Source of the DNA: Acetobacter sp. CAG:977
Lineage (GTDB): Bacteria; Pseudomonadota; Alphaproteobacteria; CAAGCB01; CAG-977
Direction: 5' to 3'
NCBI GenBank assembly: GCA_000434295.1
Contig: HF994935.1
Coordinates: 114,473 to 178,472 of the forward strand
Length of the DNA: 64,000 nucleotides
The position numbers were made by a program, and so were the translations under genes. Shown here piece by piece: positions 44,760-56,200 of the stretch. Position 1 is the first letter of the stretch; every line of letters begins with the position of its first letter. Under the pieces are notes generated by a model. The model was not told where the DNA came from, did not search any database, and was given only the letters and a program-made list of their open reading frames with translations.

Positions 44760-44807
44760 CAAAAAATCATACTGATTTATGGTGTTTCATTAGTTAGGAG
44801 AAATTTT

Positions 44808-45275
44808 ATGAAAACACGTTTTCTGGCTGTTTTGGCCTCATTGGCTTTAGTATCCGCCTGCGCGAGCACGGAATCCGTAGAAGAAGCATCTTCCACGACG
44901 TCTCAGGCTGTTGTCGAAGGACAGAACGAAGATTTCGCTCAGACGGCGAAAGATCGCGTCTTCTTTGGTTTTGACAAATCCAGCCTGACCTCGGAAGCCG
45001 TCAATACGTTGAAAGCTCAGGCCGAATGGCTGCAGGCCAATCCTGACACGAACGTCATTGTCGAAGGCCACACCGACGATCGCGGTACGCGCGAATACAA
45101 CCTGGCTTTGGGCGAACGCCGTGCCGTTGCCGTTAAGAACTACCTGATTTCTCGCGGTGTTGACGCTGAACGCATCAAAACGATTTCTTACGGTAAAGAA
45201 CGTCCGGCCGTTGTCGGCGCCAATGAAGCCGCTTGGGCTCAGAACCGCCGTGCCGTTACGGTTGTTAAAGACTAA
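44808..45275 (+). CDS. pal: Peptidoglycan-associated lipoprotein Pal
   Basis: 155 residues. The lipoprotein signal ends at Cys18 (LVSAC). The OmpA domain (about 48-155) is complete, with VEGHTDDRGTREYNLALGERRA and the end QNRRAV. It anchors the outer membrane to peptidoglycan and binds TolB. The gene uses more C-ending codons than its neighbours, as expected for an abundant protein. TAGGAG precedes the ATG and a strong terminator follows. Confidence 0.97.
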   Translation: MKTRFLAVLASLALVSACASTESVEEASSTTSQAVVEGQNEDFAQTAKDRVFFGFDKSSLTSEAVNTLKAQAEWLQANPDTNVIVEGHTDDRGTREYNLALGERRAVAVKNYLISRGVDAERIKTISYGKERPAVVGANEAAWAQNRRAVTVVKD

Positions 45276-45300
45276 TTCGTAAAAACACCATAATTAAAGG

Positions 45301-45330
45301 AAGCGCCTCGTTTATCGGGGCGCTTTTTTT
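45301..45330 (+). terminator. Terminator of pal
   Basis: AAGCGCCTCG 45301-45310 pairs with CGGGGCGCTT 45316-45325 (one G-U pair) and is followed by a long T-rich run. Confidence 0.88.
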
Positions 45331-45419
45331 ATTATTTTTTTGTAAATCCATAAAACTGTTTGCGAAAGCTGAGAGCATCCCTATAATCAAAAGAAATTTT
45401 TTGTATTTCAGAGGATAAG

Positions 45420-46292
45420 ATGAAACCGATTTTATGTTTTGTTTTTTCTTTTATTCTGTTTTTAAGCACTCCCGTGAGTGCCGAAGGGGTCGGCGAATTG
45501 ACCACCAGACTGGACAAGCTGGAAGCCGCCATGAGAAAAGTACAGAAAAATATGCCTTCAACTTCCGGCAAGGGAACAAAAAACGATACGGAAGAATCTG
45601 TTGATGCGGCGTTTATGCAGGCGCAAGGATTGGAAGAAAGCGTTCGCGATTTGACGGGACAGATCGAAACGTTCCGTTTTAAACAGGATAAACAGTCCGA
45701 ACAGTTAAAGAAAATCAATGCGGATATCGGGTTAAGGTTAAAAGGATTGGAAGAAAAACTTTCCAAGCTTGAGGAACGCCTGGACAAGATGCAGGAAGCC
45801 GAACGCAAAGCGGCGGCGGCAAAAGAAAAAGAAGCCGCAAAAGCCAAGGCGGAAGCCAAAGCCGAAGAAAATAAAATGGCATCCATCAAAAAAGATTTCG
45901 GCAAAATGAAGCCGAACGAACTTTACAAAAGCGCGTTTTCGGCATTGAAAAAGAATGATTACAAGAACGCCGAACGGCGTTTTGAAGCGTTCACGATTTT
46001 ATTTCCGAAACATAATTTGGCGGGCAACGCTCAATATTGGATGGGAGAATCCTTTTATGCGCGCGGGAATTACGAACAGGCGGCGATTGCTTTTGCAGAC
46101 GGGTTCAAGATGTTTCGCGACAGCCAAAAGGCGCCCGACAATCTTTTAAAACTGGGGCTGACGATGGCTCGTTTGAACAAGAAAAAAGAAGCCTGCATCG
46201 CGTTTAAGACGTTCAGCAAAGAATATCCGAAAGTGTCGGATGCAATGAAAAAGCGTTTGGAAAAAGAAGCTCAAAAAGTCGGATGCAAATAA
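45420..46292 (+). CDS. cpoB: Cell division coordinator CpoB (YbgF)
   Basis: 290 residues. A signal peptide (to about residue 21, VSA) is followed by coiled-coil segments (about 25-155) and three TPR-like units (about 165-285) with LYKSAFSALKKNDYKNAERRF and AQYWMGESFYARGNYEQAA. It links cell wall synthesis with Tol constriction. It is separated from pal by a terminator. tilS begins about 17 bases downstream. Confidence 0.93.
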   Translation: MKPILCFVFSFILFLSTPVSAEGVGELTTRLDKLEAAMRKVQKNMPSTSGKGTKNDTEESVDAAFMQAQGLEESVRDLTGQIETFRFKQDKQSEQLKKINADIGLRLKGLEEKLSKLEERLDKMQEAERKAAAAKEKEAAKAKAEAKAEENKMASIKKDFGKMKPNELYKSAFSALKKNDYKNAERRFEAFTILFPKHNLAGNAQYWMGESFYARGNYEQAAIAFADGFKMFRDSQKAPDNLLKLGLTMARLNKKKEACIAFKTFSKEYPKVSDAMKKRLEKEAQKVGCK

Positions 46293-46309
46293 AGGAAGCG
46301 TATCAGCCA

Positions 46310-47569
46310 ATGCAAACGGAAGCGGCCTTTGACAAAGCGATGGCCGCTTTTGGTTTTTGCGGGAAATCGTCAGAGCGCGTTGCCGTTGCCGTTTCGGGCG
46401 GGGCGGACAGCATGGCGTTGTTTCGGTTGTTGCTCGGGTATTCGGAAAAAAGCGGCATAAAGCTTTCGGTTTTTACGGTAGATCACGGTCTGCGTCCCGA
46501 ATCCGCCGCGGAAGCGCGATTTGTTTTTGACGAAGCAAAGCGGATGGGCGTGCCGTGCCGCATACTGAAATGGGCAGGGGAGAAACCGCTGAGCGGGATT
46601 GAAAAGACGGCGCGTGAAGCGCGTTACGGTCTGTTATTTTCCGCGTGCCGCGAAGAAGGGATAAAATCTTTATTTTTAGGGCACCACCGTCAGGATCAGG
46701 CGGAAACTTTTTTATTGCGCCGCGCGGCGCACAGCGGTGCGTTGGGGTTGGCGGGAATGTCGGCGGTGCGCTCGTTTGCGTTTGGCAGGATGTATCGCCC
46801 GCTGTTGGGGATTTCGCCTTCGGAGCTTCGCGCGTATGATCGCAGCTTGGGGCAAACGTGGGTGGAAGACCCGACGAACGCTTCGAATTGTTTTGAACGC
46901 GGCCGGATCCGTCAAACGGCTTCTTCGGACGTTTTGGAGGATGCGTTTTTTCAAAGCCTGAAATACGGAGCGCAACGCATGGAAACGGAGCGTCAGCGGA
47001 CGGAATTTTTAAATGCGAACGCACAGGTTTTTGACAAAGGGTATGTTTTAATGTCCCGCGCGGGCTTTTTGGATGCAAAGCGGGAAACGGTCGTCGGCAG
47101 CATGGGGGAAGTGCTGAGGGCGGTTGCGAACAAAGCATATGTGCCGAAGGAAGACTCATTGGAACGGCTTTACGAGAATATAAGGCGTTCCGATTTCAAA
47201 GGATGTTCTTTGGGCGGGTGTCGTATTGCGCCGTCGGCAAAGGGGCGTTTGCTGATTTGGCGGGAATATGCGGATTTGCCGCCGCCGTTGCGTACGGGGT
47301 CGGAACGTTTGTTTTATTGGGATCGCTTTGCATTTGAGCTTTCGCAAAGTACGGAAGGTTTGGTCGTCAAAGCGTTGGAAGGGCGTTTGAAAGAGCTTTG
47401 GCGGGCGCCGAAGCGGTGTTTTTTTGTGCTTCCGGCACTTTTTGACAGAGAAGGTCTTTTTCTTGTGCCGCATTTAGGGTATAAGAAAACGAATGTTTCC
47501 TGCCGTGCGGATTTTGCGCCGATTTATCCTTTGTGCAAATCTCCCGAATGGATGCTCCCTGTGACTTAA
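46310..47569 (+). CDS. tilS: tRNA(Ile)-lysidine synthetase TilS
   Basis: 419 residues from this ATG, which follows AAAGGAAG; a second in-frame ATG at 46283 overlaps cpoB by 10 bases and has a poorer site. The PP-loop [16 protein letters not shown] is near residue 30, followed by [10 protein letters not shown] and the [16 protein letters not shown] motif. The C-terminal half is divergent, as usual. It turns C34 of tRNA-Ile(CAT) into lysidine; the CAT tRNA at 17209-17285 may be its substrate. Confidence 0.93.
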   Translation: MQTEAAFDKAMAAFGFCGKSSERVAVAVSGGADSMALFRLLLGYSEKSGIKLSVFTVDHGLRPESAAEARFVFDEAKRMGVPCRILKWAGEKPLSGIEKTAREARYGLLFSACREEGIKSLFLGHHRQDQAETFLLRRAAHSGALGLAGMSAVRSFAFGRMYRPLLGISPSELRAYDRSLGQTWVEDPTNASNCFERGRIRQTASSDVLEDAFFQSLKYGAQRMETERQRTEFLNANAQVFDKGYVLMSRAGFLDAKRETVVGSMGEVLRAVANKAYVPKEDSLERLYENIRRSDFKGCSLGGCRIAPSAKGRLLIWREYADLPPPLRTGSERLFYWDRFAFELSQSTEGLVVKALEGRLKELWRAPKRCFFVLPALFDREGLFLVPHLGYKKTNVSCRADFAPIYPLCKSPEWMLPVT

Positions 47570-47588
47570 AAAAGACAAGGCGGTTGTA

Positions 47589-49544
47589 GTGAAAAAGAAT
47601 TTTTTTGTTTGGGTTCTGGCAGCGATGATTTTATTCACGCTGTTTGATGCTTTTCAACAAGGGGCGGTCGGTACGAAACGGATCAGCATGCCTTTTTCGG
47701 AATTTACGGCTCAGGTTCAGGAAGGCAAGGTGTCCGAAGTCGTTTTGCGCGGCAAAAAGATAGACGGCGTTCTTCAGGACGGCAGGAAGTTTTCTTTGTA
47801 TGCGCCCGAAGATTCGGGGTTGGTGCCGATGTTGCTGGAAAAGAACGTTCGTGTTACGGCGTTGCCGGCGGAAGGGGAAGAAACATCGTTTTGGAGCGGG
47901 TTGCTTTATTGGCTGCCGTTTGTTTTATTTATCGGTGTTTGGATTTTCTTTATGCGCCAGATGCAGGCGGGCAACGGCAAGGCGATGAGCTTTGGCAAAT
48001 CGCGTGCCAAGCTGTTGGAAGGGCAGGGAAAAGTAACGTTTGCCGACGTCGCGGGCATTGACGAAGCCAAAGAAGATTTGGTTGAGATCGTTGATTTTTT
48101 GAAAGACCCTCCGAGATTTCAGCGTTTGGGCGGCAAAATTCCCCGCGGCGTATTGCTGGTCGGTCCTCCGGGGACGGGTAAGACGTTGTTGGCAAAGGCG
48201 ATTGCGGGCGAAGCAAACGTGCCGTTTTTTACGATATCGGGTTCCGACTTTGTCGAAATGTTTGTCGGTGTCGGCGCGTCGCGCGTGCGCGATATGTTTG
48301 AACAGGCGAAAAAACATTCTCCGTGTTTGGTCTTTATTGACGAAATCGATGCCGTCGGACGTCACAGAGGAGCGGGGCTCGGCGGCGGCAATGACGAACG
48401 CGAACAGACGCTGAACCAGTTGCTGGTCGAAATGGACGGCTTTGATACGAACGAAGCGGTTATTCTGATTGCGGCGACGAACCGTCCCGACGTATTGGAT
48501 CCCGCTTTGTTGCGTCCGGGACGCTTTGACCGTCAGGTGGTTGTTCCGAATCCCGATGTCGTGGGGCGTGAAAAGATATTAAAAGTTCATATGAAAAAAG
48601 TACCGATAGGTCCCGATGTGAACGTATCCGTTCTGGCGCGCGGTACTCCCGGTTTTTCGGGCGCCGATTTGGCGAATTTGGTCAATGAAGCGGCTCTGTT
48701 GGCGGCCAGACGCAATAAACGCGTCGTAACGATGGCGGATTTCGAATACGCCAAAGATAAAGTGATGATGGGAGCGGAACGCCGTTCCATGGTGATGAGC
48801 GAAGACGAAAAGAAAATGACGGCATATCACGAAGCGGGACATGCGATATGTACGATTCACTGCGAACATTCCGATCCGATTCACAAAGCGACGATTATTC
48901 CGCGCGGCAGGGCTTTGGGTATGGTTATGCAGTTGCCCGAACGCGACAACGTATCGTATTCAAAGGCAAAACTGAAAGACCGCTTATGTACGGCGTTCGG
49001 CGGCCGTGTCGCCGAAGAAATCGTTTTCGGACCCGAAAACGTATCAACGGGGGCGGAATCCGATATACGGATGGCAACGTCGATTGCACGCCGCATGGTA
49101 ACGGAATGGGGGATGAACGAGGATATCGGTCCGATAGCGTTGGAAGAACCCGACGGCGAAGTCTTTTTAGGCTATTCGATGTCAAAGCGCAAAGCGTTGT
49201 CCGATGAAATGGCGGCGAAGATCGATTCTGAAATTCGTGCGATTATTGACGAAGCGTACGAACGCGCGCGCACGATTTTGACGGATTATCATGAAGAACA
49301 CGAACTGTTGGCTCAGGCGCTTTTGGAATACGAAACGTTGACGGGCGATGAAATTAAAGCGGTGATTAAAGGCGAGAAGATAACGCGCGAAGAACCGGGC
49401 GTTCACGTTTCGTTACGTTCGACGGTTCCCGTCAGCGACGACGGGGATACGGAGTCCGAAGCCTCCGATAAGGCCGCTTCCGCTTCTGAAAACGATAAAG
49501 CCGCAGAAGAAGTTTCATCTTCAAAGGACAAGGAAGAAGACTGA
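47589..49544 (+). CDS. ftsH: ATP-dependent zinc metalloprotease FtsH
   Basis: 651 residues from a GTG start. Membrane helices at about 5-22 and 103-122 flank a small periplasmic domain. Walker A GPPGTGKT is at 192-199, Walker B at about 247-252 (VFIDEID), the second region of homology follows ([20 protein letters not shown]), and the zinc site HEAGH is at 414-418. The acidic, Ser-rich tail is longer than needed. It degrades membrane and regulatory proteins. It lies 19 bases after tilS, a common pairing. Confidence 0.97.
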   Translation: MKKNFFVWVLAAMILFTLFDAFQQGAVGTKRISMPFSEFTAQVQEGKVSEVVLRGKKIDGVLQDGRKFSLYAPEDSGLVPMLLEKNVRVTALPAEGEETSFWSGLLYWLPFVLFIGVWIFFMRQMQAGNGKAMSFGKSRAKLLEGQGKVTFADVAGIDEAKEDLVEIVDFLKDPPRFQRLGGKIPRGVLLVGPPGTGKTLLAKAIAGEANVPFFTISGSDFVEMFVGVGASRVRDMFEQAKKHSPCLVFIDEIDAVGRHRGAGLGGGNDEREQTLNQLLVEMDGFDTNEAVILIAATNRPDVLDPALLRPGRFDRQVVVPNPDVVGREKILKVHMKKVPIGPDVNVSVLARGTPGFSGADLANLVNEAALLAARRNKRVVTMADFEYAKDKVMMGAERRSMVMSEDEKKMTAYHEAGHAICTIHCEHSDPIHKATIIPRGRALGMVMQLPERDNVSYSKAKLKDRLCTAFGGRVAEEIVFGPENVSTGAESDIRMATSIARRMVTEWGMNEDIGPIALEEPDGEVFLGYSMSKRKALSDEMAAKIDSEIRAIIDEAYERARTILTDYHEEHELLAQALLEYETLTGDEIKAVIKGEKITREEPGVHVSLRSTVPVSDDGDTESEASDKAASASENDKAAEEVSSSKDKEED

Positions 49545-49549
49545 TTTAA

Positions 49550-50605
49550 ATGAAAAACGTTGTACGTCTCGGGCAGTTGCCGCGGGAAAAAGGCGTTTGG
49601 TCGGAAGAACCTTCCAAATCCGTGTATTTGAATCCGTTATACAAGGCTGAGTATTTTGAGGTTTTAATCCGTGATGCCGAAGACGTATTCAGCATTCATG
49701 CTTCAACGGCCGAAATTGATTCTTGGTCGAACTCTGTCGGGATCGGGTCTTATACGGACAGGATTTTTGAAAATTTTTCAAATCCTGTAAAAACGTTTGC
49801 CGGATTACCGCTGAACAAGCCTTTGATTATGGGGATCGTTAATGCGACGCCGGACAGCTTTTCAAACGGCGGGCGTTTCGATACGGCGGATACGGGCATG
49901 CAAATGCTTTACGACGGGGCGGATCTGATTGACGTCGGCGGGGAATCGACGCGTCCGGGCGCACGGTGCGTTGATGCCGAAGAAGAAGCCGGACGCGTTT
50001 TGCCCGTTGTTGAAGAACTTTTGCATAACGGTGCCGTCGTGTCCGTCGATACGCGCAAATCTTTTGTTGTGGCGGGGGCGATACAGGCGGGGGCTCAGAT
50101 TATTAACGATGTTTCCGCTTTTACGTTTGACGGGGACGGGCTGGAATATGTGTCGCAAACGCCGCAGACAGCCGTCATTTTAATGCATTCGCAAGGTACG
50201 CCCGAACATATGCAGGATGCGCCGTCTTATGACGGTCCGGCATCTTTGGAAGTTTTTGATTATCTGTCGGACAGAATCACGGCATGCGAAAAAGCGGGAG
50301 TTTTTCGTAACAGAATTTGTATTGACCCCGGCATAGGCTTTGGTAAAACACTGTCAGACAATTGCGAGATATTAAGCCGGTTAGGGATGCTTAAAGGGCT
50401 GGGATGTCCGTTGCTGTTGGGCGTTTCGAGGAAAAGCTTTATTGCGGCGGCGTCCCGAAACGAACCGTCGGATTTTCGGTTAAGCGGCACGATATCGGCA
50501 GAGATTACGGCGCTGGACAAAGGCGCGGACATATTAAGGGTTCATGACGTTGCCGAAACGCTGCAAGCGGTTTCGGTATGGCGGAAAACAAAGGAGTTTG
50601 AATAA
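49550..50605 (+). CDS. folP: Dihydropteroate synthase
   Basis: 351 residues; the catalytic barrel (about 88-345) is normal and preceded by an extension of about 85 residues. Motifs: MGIVNATPDSFSNGG, DVGGESTRPGA, VSVDTRKSFV, IINDVSA and GVSRKSFI. It joins p-aminobenzoate to the pterin diphosphate. It sits between ftsH and glmM with no gaps, the order common in proteobacteria. Confidence 0.95.
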   Translation: MKNVVRLGQLPREKGVWSEEPSKSVYLNPLYKAEYFEVLIRDAEDVFSIHASTAEIDSWSNSVGIGSYTDRIFENFSNPVKTFAGLPLNKPLIMGIVNATPDSFSNGGRFDTADTGMQMLYDGADLIDVGGESTRPGARCVDAEEEAGRVLPVVEELLHNGAVVSVDTRKSFVVAGAIQAGAQIINDVSAFTFDGDGLEYVSQTPQTAVILMHSQGTPEHMQDAPSYDGPASLEVFDYLSDRITACEKAGVFRNRICIDPGIGFGKTLSDNCEILSRLGMLKGLGCPLLLGVSRKSFIAAASRNEPSDFRLSGTISAEITALDKGADILRVHDVAETLQAVSVWRKTKEFE

Positions 50606-51985
50606 ATGGCGGTACGGAAACTATTTGGCACGGACGGCGTGCGCGGCAGAGCGAATCAGGAACCGATGACGGCGGAAAACGCTTTAAAGCTGGGAATAGC
50701 GGCGGGCTCTTTGTTCATGCGCGGCGACCACCGTCGTCAGGTCGTTATCGGCAAAGATACGCGCTTGTCGGGCTACATGATAGAAAATGCGCTGGTTGCC
50801 GGGTTCACGGCCGTCGGTATGGACGTTTTATTGTTGGGGCCGATGCCGACGCCTGCCGTCGCAATGCTGACGCGCAGCATGCGTGCGGATTTGGGCGTGG
50901 TTATTTCGGCGTCTCATAACAAGTACGAAGATAACGGCATTAAATTTTTCGGTCCCGACGGTTATAAGTTGTCCGATGACGTGGAAGCCGAAATAGAATC
51001 CCGCGTTTTCGGCGACATCAACAAATTTTTGGCGCCTCCGTCTCAAATCGGTCAGGCGCATCGCTTGGACGACGCGGTCGGTCGCTATATCGAATATGTT
51101 AAAAACACGTTTCCGCACGGGTTGCGTTTGGACGGTCTGAAAGTCGTTCTGGACTGTGCGAACGGAGCGTCTTATCGCGTTGCGCCGACGGTTTTGTATG
51201 AATTGGGAGCGGAAGTCATCGCTATCGGCGTAGATCCCGACGGACGCAACATCAATGCCGGCTACGGCGCCGTTGATACGGATCGTATGTGCGCGGAAGT
51301 TTTGGCTCAGGGTGCGGATATCGGTATTGCTTTGGACGGAGACGCGGATCGGCTGATCGTCAGTGACGAAGAAGGTCAAATCATTGACGGCGACCAGATT
51401 TTGGCGTTGGTCAGCCGCGAATGGAAAGCGCAAGGCATATTAAAAGGCAACGGCATCGTGACGACGGTAATGTCGAATTTAGGCTTGGAACGCTTTTTGA
51501 ATCAAAACGGGATGGAACTGATTCGGACGCAGGTCGGTGATCGTTACGTTGTCGAAAAGATGCGTGCGGACGGCTATAATTTGGGCGGCGAACAATCGGG
51601 GCATTTGATTTTGGGCGAACATTCGACGACGGGCGACGGATTGGTCGCGGCGTTGCAGGTTTGTGCCGCGATTGTTAAAGAAAAAGCGCCGACCAGCCAT
51701 GTGATGCATTTGTTTGAACCGATACCGCAATTGTTAAAGAACGTTCGCTTGGCAGACCGTTCTTTGGCGGCGGCGGCACTGGATTCCGATACGCTGAGGG
51801 TTTTAATCGCATCAATGGAAAAAGAATTGGGTAAAGACGGACGTATTCTGATACGCGCTTCGGGAACGGAACCGTTGATTCGCATTATGTTGGAAGGCGA
51901 AGACAGAAAACGGATTTCCGATATGGCCGATAAAATAGCCGAAGCATTGGAAGCCGAAGTCAAAGGTCTTCATGCCCAAGGTTAA
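50606..51985 (+). CDS. glmM: Phosphoglucosamine mutase GlmM
   Basis: 459 residues. The catalytic phospho-Ser is Ser103 in [19 protein letters not shown]. The metal loop is DGDADR, and the sugar loop GGEQSGH and C-terminal phosphate loop [12 protein letters not shown] are present. It makes glucosamine-1-phosphate for peptidoglycan and LPS. It begins at the base after the folP stop. Confidence 0.97.
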   Translation: MAVRKLFGTDGVRGRANQEPMTAENALKLGIAAGSLFMRGDHRRQVVIGKDTRLSGYMIENALVAGFTAVGMDVLLLGPMPTPAVAMLTRSMRADLGVVISASHNKYEDNGIKFFGPDGYKLSDDVEAEIESRVFGDINKFLAPPSQIGQAHRLDDAVGRYIEYVKNTFPHGLRLDGLKVVLDCANGASYRVAPTVLYELGAEVIAIGVDPDGRNINAGYGAVDTDRMCAEVLAQGADIGIALDGDADRLIVSDEEGQIIDGDQILALVSREWKAQGILKGNGIVTTVMSNLGLERFLNQNGMELIRTQVGDRYVVEKMRADGYNLGGEQSGHLILGEHSTTGDGLVAALQVCAAIVKEKAPTSHVMHLFEPIPQLLKNVRLADRSLAAAALDSDTLRVLIASMEKELGKDGRILIRASGTEPLIRIMLEGEDRKRISDMADKIAEALEAEVKGLHAQG

Positions 51986-52000
51986 GTAAGGAGATTTTAA

Positions 52001-53152
52001 ATGAATAAACCGCAAATCAAACCGGCTTGCCCGAACTTTTCTTCGGGACCTTGCGCCAAACGTCCCGGATGGACGGCATCGGCTTTGGATACGAGAGCCT
52101 TGGGGCGTTCGCACCGTTCCGTTTTGGGACACGAACGTTTAAAGCTTTCGATAGATATGATGAAATCGGTTCTGGGCATTCCCGCGGCATATCGCGTCGG
52201 CATATTGCCGGGATCTGATACGGGAGCCGTCGAAGCGGCGTTGTGGTCAATGCTCGGTGCCCGCGGCATAGATATGTTTTCGTGGGAAACGTTCGGGAAA
52301 GGCTGGGTCGTCGACGTACAAAAACAATTGAAGTTAAAAGACGTCCGCGTTTTTGACGCTCCTTACGGTCAGCTGCCCGATTTAAGCCGTGCGGATTTTT
52401 CCCGTGACGTTGTGTTTGCTTGGAACGGAACGACGTCGGGCGTATGCGTTCCGAACGGCGATTGGATCGCTGCCGACAGGGAAGGTTTGACGATTTGCGA
52501 TGCGACTTCGGCTGTTTTCGCTATGGAAATGCCGTGGAGCAAGCTGGACGTCGTGACGTTTTCATGGCAAAAGGTTTTGGGCGGCGAAGCGGCTCACGGC
52601 GTTATGGTTTTAAGCCCGAAAGCCGTTGAACGTTTGGAAACGTATGTTCCCGATCGCGCATTGCCGAAGCTGTTCCGTTTGACGAAAGACGGCAAACTGA
52701 ACGAAGGCATTTTTATCGGTGATACGATAAACACGCCTTCCATGTTATGTGTCGAAGACATTATCGATTCTTTGAAATGGGCGGAAAGCATCGGCGGGTT
52801 AAAAGCGTTGATTGCCCGTTCGCAGGAAAATTTTGCGGTTTTGTCTTCATGGGTCAAGGCTTCGGACTGGGCGGATTTTCTGGCGGACAAGCCCGAATAC
52901 CGTTCCAACACGTCGGTTTGCCTGTCCATAAAGGATCCGTGGTTCAAGGCGAAATCGCCCGAAGAACAAAAGGCTTTTATAAAAAAGATGACGTCTTTAC
53001 TGGCGCAAGAAGAAGCAGGCTATGATTTGGGTGCCTATAAAGACGCGCCTGCGGGATTGCGGATTTGGTGCGGCGCAACGGTGGAAGCCGAAGACGTGAA
53101 ACGCCTGTGTCCGTGGTTGGATTGGGCGTATAAGACGCTTAAAGCCGAATGA
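52001..53152 (+). CDS. serC: Phosphoserine aminotransferase SerC
   Basis: 383 residues, of the alphaproteobacterial type that starts [18 protein letters not shown]. The PLP Lys is in [14 protein letters not shown] (about residue 190). It makes phosphoserine for serine synthesis. The usual partner serA does not follow; a terminator and a convergent gene do. A strong AAGGAG precedes the ATG. Confidence 0.95.
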   Translation: MNKPQIKPACPNFSSGPCAKRPGWTASALDTRALGRSHRSVLGHERLKLSIDMMKSVLGIPAAYRVGILPGSDTGAVEAALWSMLGARGIDMFSWETFGKGWVVDVQKQLKLKDVRVFDAPYGQLPDLSRADFSRDVVFAWNGTTSGVCVPNGDWIAADREGLTICDATSAVFAMEMPWSKLDVVTFSWQKVLGGEAAHGVMVLSPKAVERLETYVPDRALPKLFRLTKDGKLNEGIFIGDTINTPSMLCVEDIIDSLKWAESIGGLKALIARSQENFAVLSSWVKASDWADFLADKPEYRSNTSVCLSIKDPWFKAKSPEEQKAFIKKMTSLLAQEEAGYDLGAYKDAPAGLRIWCGATVEAEDVKRLCPWLDWAYKTLKAE

Positions 53153-53170
53153 AGAAATAAGCTTGAGATA

Positions 53171-53207
53171 AAAACAGCCCCGCAGGAATAACGTGCGGGG
53201 CTGTTTT
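53171..53207. terminator. Bidirectional terminator
   Basis: AAAACAGCCCCGCA 53171-53184 pairs perfectly with TGCGGGGCTGTTTT 53194-53207. It ends serC and the convergent metallopeptidase-like gene. Confidence 0.92.
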
Positions 53208-53219
53208 AAAAAGGAAGTA

Positions 53220-56200
53220 TTATTTTGAGCTTTGATTTTCTTTGGTCATTTTCATAGCGGCGATATTTTTTATTCCCTCATTTCTGTTTGAGAGTATTGC
53301 CGCATTTTCTTTGCGTGCCGCCGAAACGGTTCTCATGTCGTCCGCACGTTTGTCCGAAACATTGTAAAAAGACGGATTTTTCATGGTCTTTTTCAACGTA
53401 TAGCCCATCTGTTCTTCTTTGAGCAAGCCGGCACAGGCGACCGAAGCCATATGTTCTTCCGAAACGTGACGTGAAAACATTTGTTGCCCCAATTCTTGCG
53501 GTGTTAAATGGTCAAGTTGCGGAATGAACGGTGCATTTTCTTTAACGGCGCGTTTGATGGCTTCCGTTCCGTCCTTAAAGTGGTCGGGTGACAGAGGATC
53601 TTTTTCGCGTTTGATATCCGCTTCTATAGCTTTTGAAATTGCGGCGACGCGGTTGCCTTCATAATCTTTCATGCCTTGTTTATAAGCCTTTAAGACAGGA
53701 TTGCTCATGGCTTTAAGTTTGTCAGCCGGAGACATCATTTCTTCGGTTCTGAACATAAACTCGGCGGCGGCGGCTTCGGCGGCGGCTTCGCACAGGCGTT
53801 TTTCCTGCATCAGCTGAGCCGGAGAACGCAAATATTCCGTTTCCGCTTTGTATTTTACGGGATCGCCTCCGGTATATTCGGCGCCTTTGGCTATTTGGTT
53901 TTGAACCTGAGCCTGCTTTACAAACTGAGCCGCCATTTCATAGGGGCTTTGGTTTATGCTGACCATAATTCTTTTCGATGTCGCACTGCCTTTGACGGAA
54001 TGCAGTTCCGAAAAAGCAATCAAAGGCTTTTCTTCCGGATTTTTGGACGTCAGTAAAGCTTTTGTCGGGGGATATGCCATCAAAATATCGAACATTTCTT
54101 TGGCTTTCTTCTCGATTTTGTCCCGATTGGGCGATGCCTTGTCGAATTTTATGCGAACGGCGTTTTTGCCCAGTTCGTTCGTGCTGCCGAAGTTTGCATA
54201 AATATGACCGCCTTGTTTAAATCGCAGGTCTGTTGCAAACGGTGCCCGCGGCTTTGGCATAAGCAAGTTTTTCAGCGCATCTTTTTTCTGTTCCGCCGCC
54301 TGTTTAATTCTGTTCATCAGGCTTGACGGAGATGACATCAAGTCGTTGAAGTCCTGTAATCCGCCCCATATGCGGTTGTCGGCTTTTACCAATAATTTCC
54401 CGGGACCTTTGGCTTTGCCGAGGGTCTTCATCGAAAAAGCACCCAAAGACGTGCGAACATTGATTTTATCGAACGCTTCTTGCGTCATCCAGCCGGATTT
54501 AATCATTTTTTCTTTGGAACTCATCAACATTCTGGCAACACCCGAAGTCACGTAATTGACCTTGGGCTTTTTGACTGCTTCGGTTGCTTTATCCAAATAG
54601 TCTTCGGAAATCAAATCGCGCGCATGGTGCTTTAATGCCGCTTTCATGTCCAATTGACCGCTGCTTAGCCAAGTTTTGCTGAAAAACTCTATGTCTGCCG
54701 CTGCTTTTTGTTTCTTTTCTTCCGTGCCGTATTGCATATACGCGGCGTTTTTCGAAATCAGCTTCTTTATTAAGTATTTTTCATCGGAGACATAACTGTT
54801 TTCATAGTAACGTGCCGTTCCCATATCGGAAGAATACCCTTCAATTGCGGCGACGACGGCTTTATCGGTATTTTTCGATTTGGCCATTTCCTTCGTGTAT
54901 GCGCGCAACGTCGAATCTGAGAGCAAAGACGAAGCAAAATCGCGAGGAGCCCGTTCTTTCATGCGGTATAGGAAAGCGGCTTCCGCAGTTGAAGCGGTCG
55001 CTTCGCACAGACGCAGTTCAGTCATGCGTTCAATAAGCCCCAGATTATAGTTGCTGTAGTCTTTATCCAAATGTTGTTTATGATGATGAAATTCATGAAC
55101 GAAAACGGATGCCGCCAGATATCCTGAGCCTACGGCTTTACCCATAGCGATTCGACCGGGATCTCCGGGGGCGCAATAGGCTCCGGCATTGCCCGTATTT
55201 TCGCGCATCAATATCGGGCGTTTGTCTTTGGGTACGGCATCAAACGCAGCCAGAGTTACAGGGTCTTCGATACAATGGCTGAGCGTTTTTGCCAGAATTT
55301 TAACGTCTTTTTCTTTACCGGATTCGATCTCGGCATAAAAAACCTGATCGGGTTTGTCACCGTATTGCAAGATATATCCGTTTTCAACATCGGGATTTTT
55401 ACGATAGGTTACCTCGCGTTTGGGCAACAATTCCTGCGGGCGGACGGCATCTTCGGCTTCCTGTCCTTTGGCAAAAACGTCGTTCAGTTTCGGTTTCGGA
55501 TCGGGTTGAGCCTGAGCCTGTTGGACGGCTTCTCCCTGCGGCTGAGATTGACGGATTGCTTCTCCCTGCTGTTGGCGAATGGCTTGTTCCGCCCCTCTGC
55601 CCGTCGCGGTTTGCCGGACGGATTCCATAGTTTTTTCCTGTTGCAGCATCCGCATTTGTTCGGCGCACGCTTTTGCCATTTCCTTTGGCGGCAGATCTGC
55701 GTTGATGACAATACGGTCAACAGGGTTCTTGTCGTTTTTGGCAAAGGCAGTCGCATTCGCCGCAAGCCCCGTGGCAAAGCTGAAGACGGGTTTGTCGTTG
55801 ACGTCTTTTGACGTTAACATTTTCTTTGTTTCGTCGGATGCCATCAGATAGTCAAACATCTTTTTGGCTTTGTTTTCGATCATGTTGCGTTTTTTATCGC
55901 GCAAGTCATAAGATAAGCGGACGACTTCATTTCCCGTTTTGTTATACGGGGTTGCGCTGAAATTCGCAAAAGGCACTCCTTGACCGAAAGACAGACGCGT
56001 CGCGTAGGGGACATCTGGTTTTATTCCTGCCCACTGTTTTAAAGAGGCGATTTTTTCTTCCGCATTTGTTTTTACGGCGTTCAGGAATGTTTTCGGTTCC
56101 AACAAAGCGTCGTTTAAACGAACCAAAGACCCCCAGATTCGACTGTCGGCGACCAAGAATTGCCGTCCTGCGATTTTTGCATTCGCCAATTTGTCGAATG

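Noticed and set aside
46473..47159. 228-codon minus-strand frame inside tilS
   Set aside because: Pro/Ser/Arg-rich shadow of a clear gene on the other strand.
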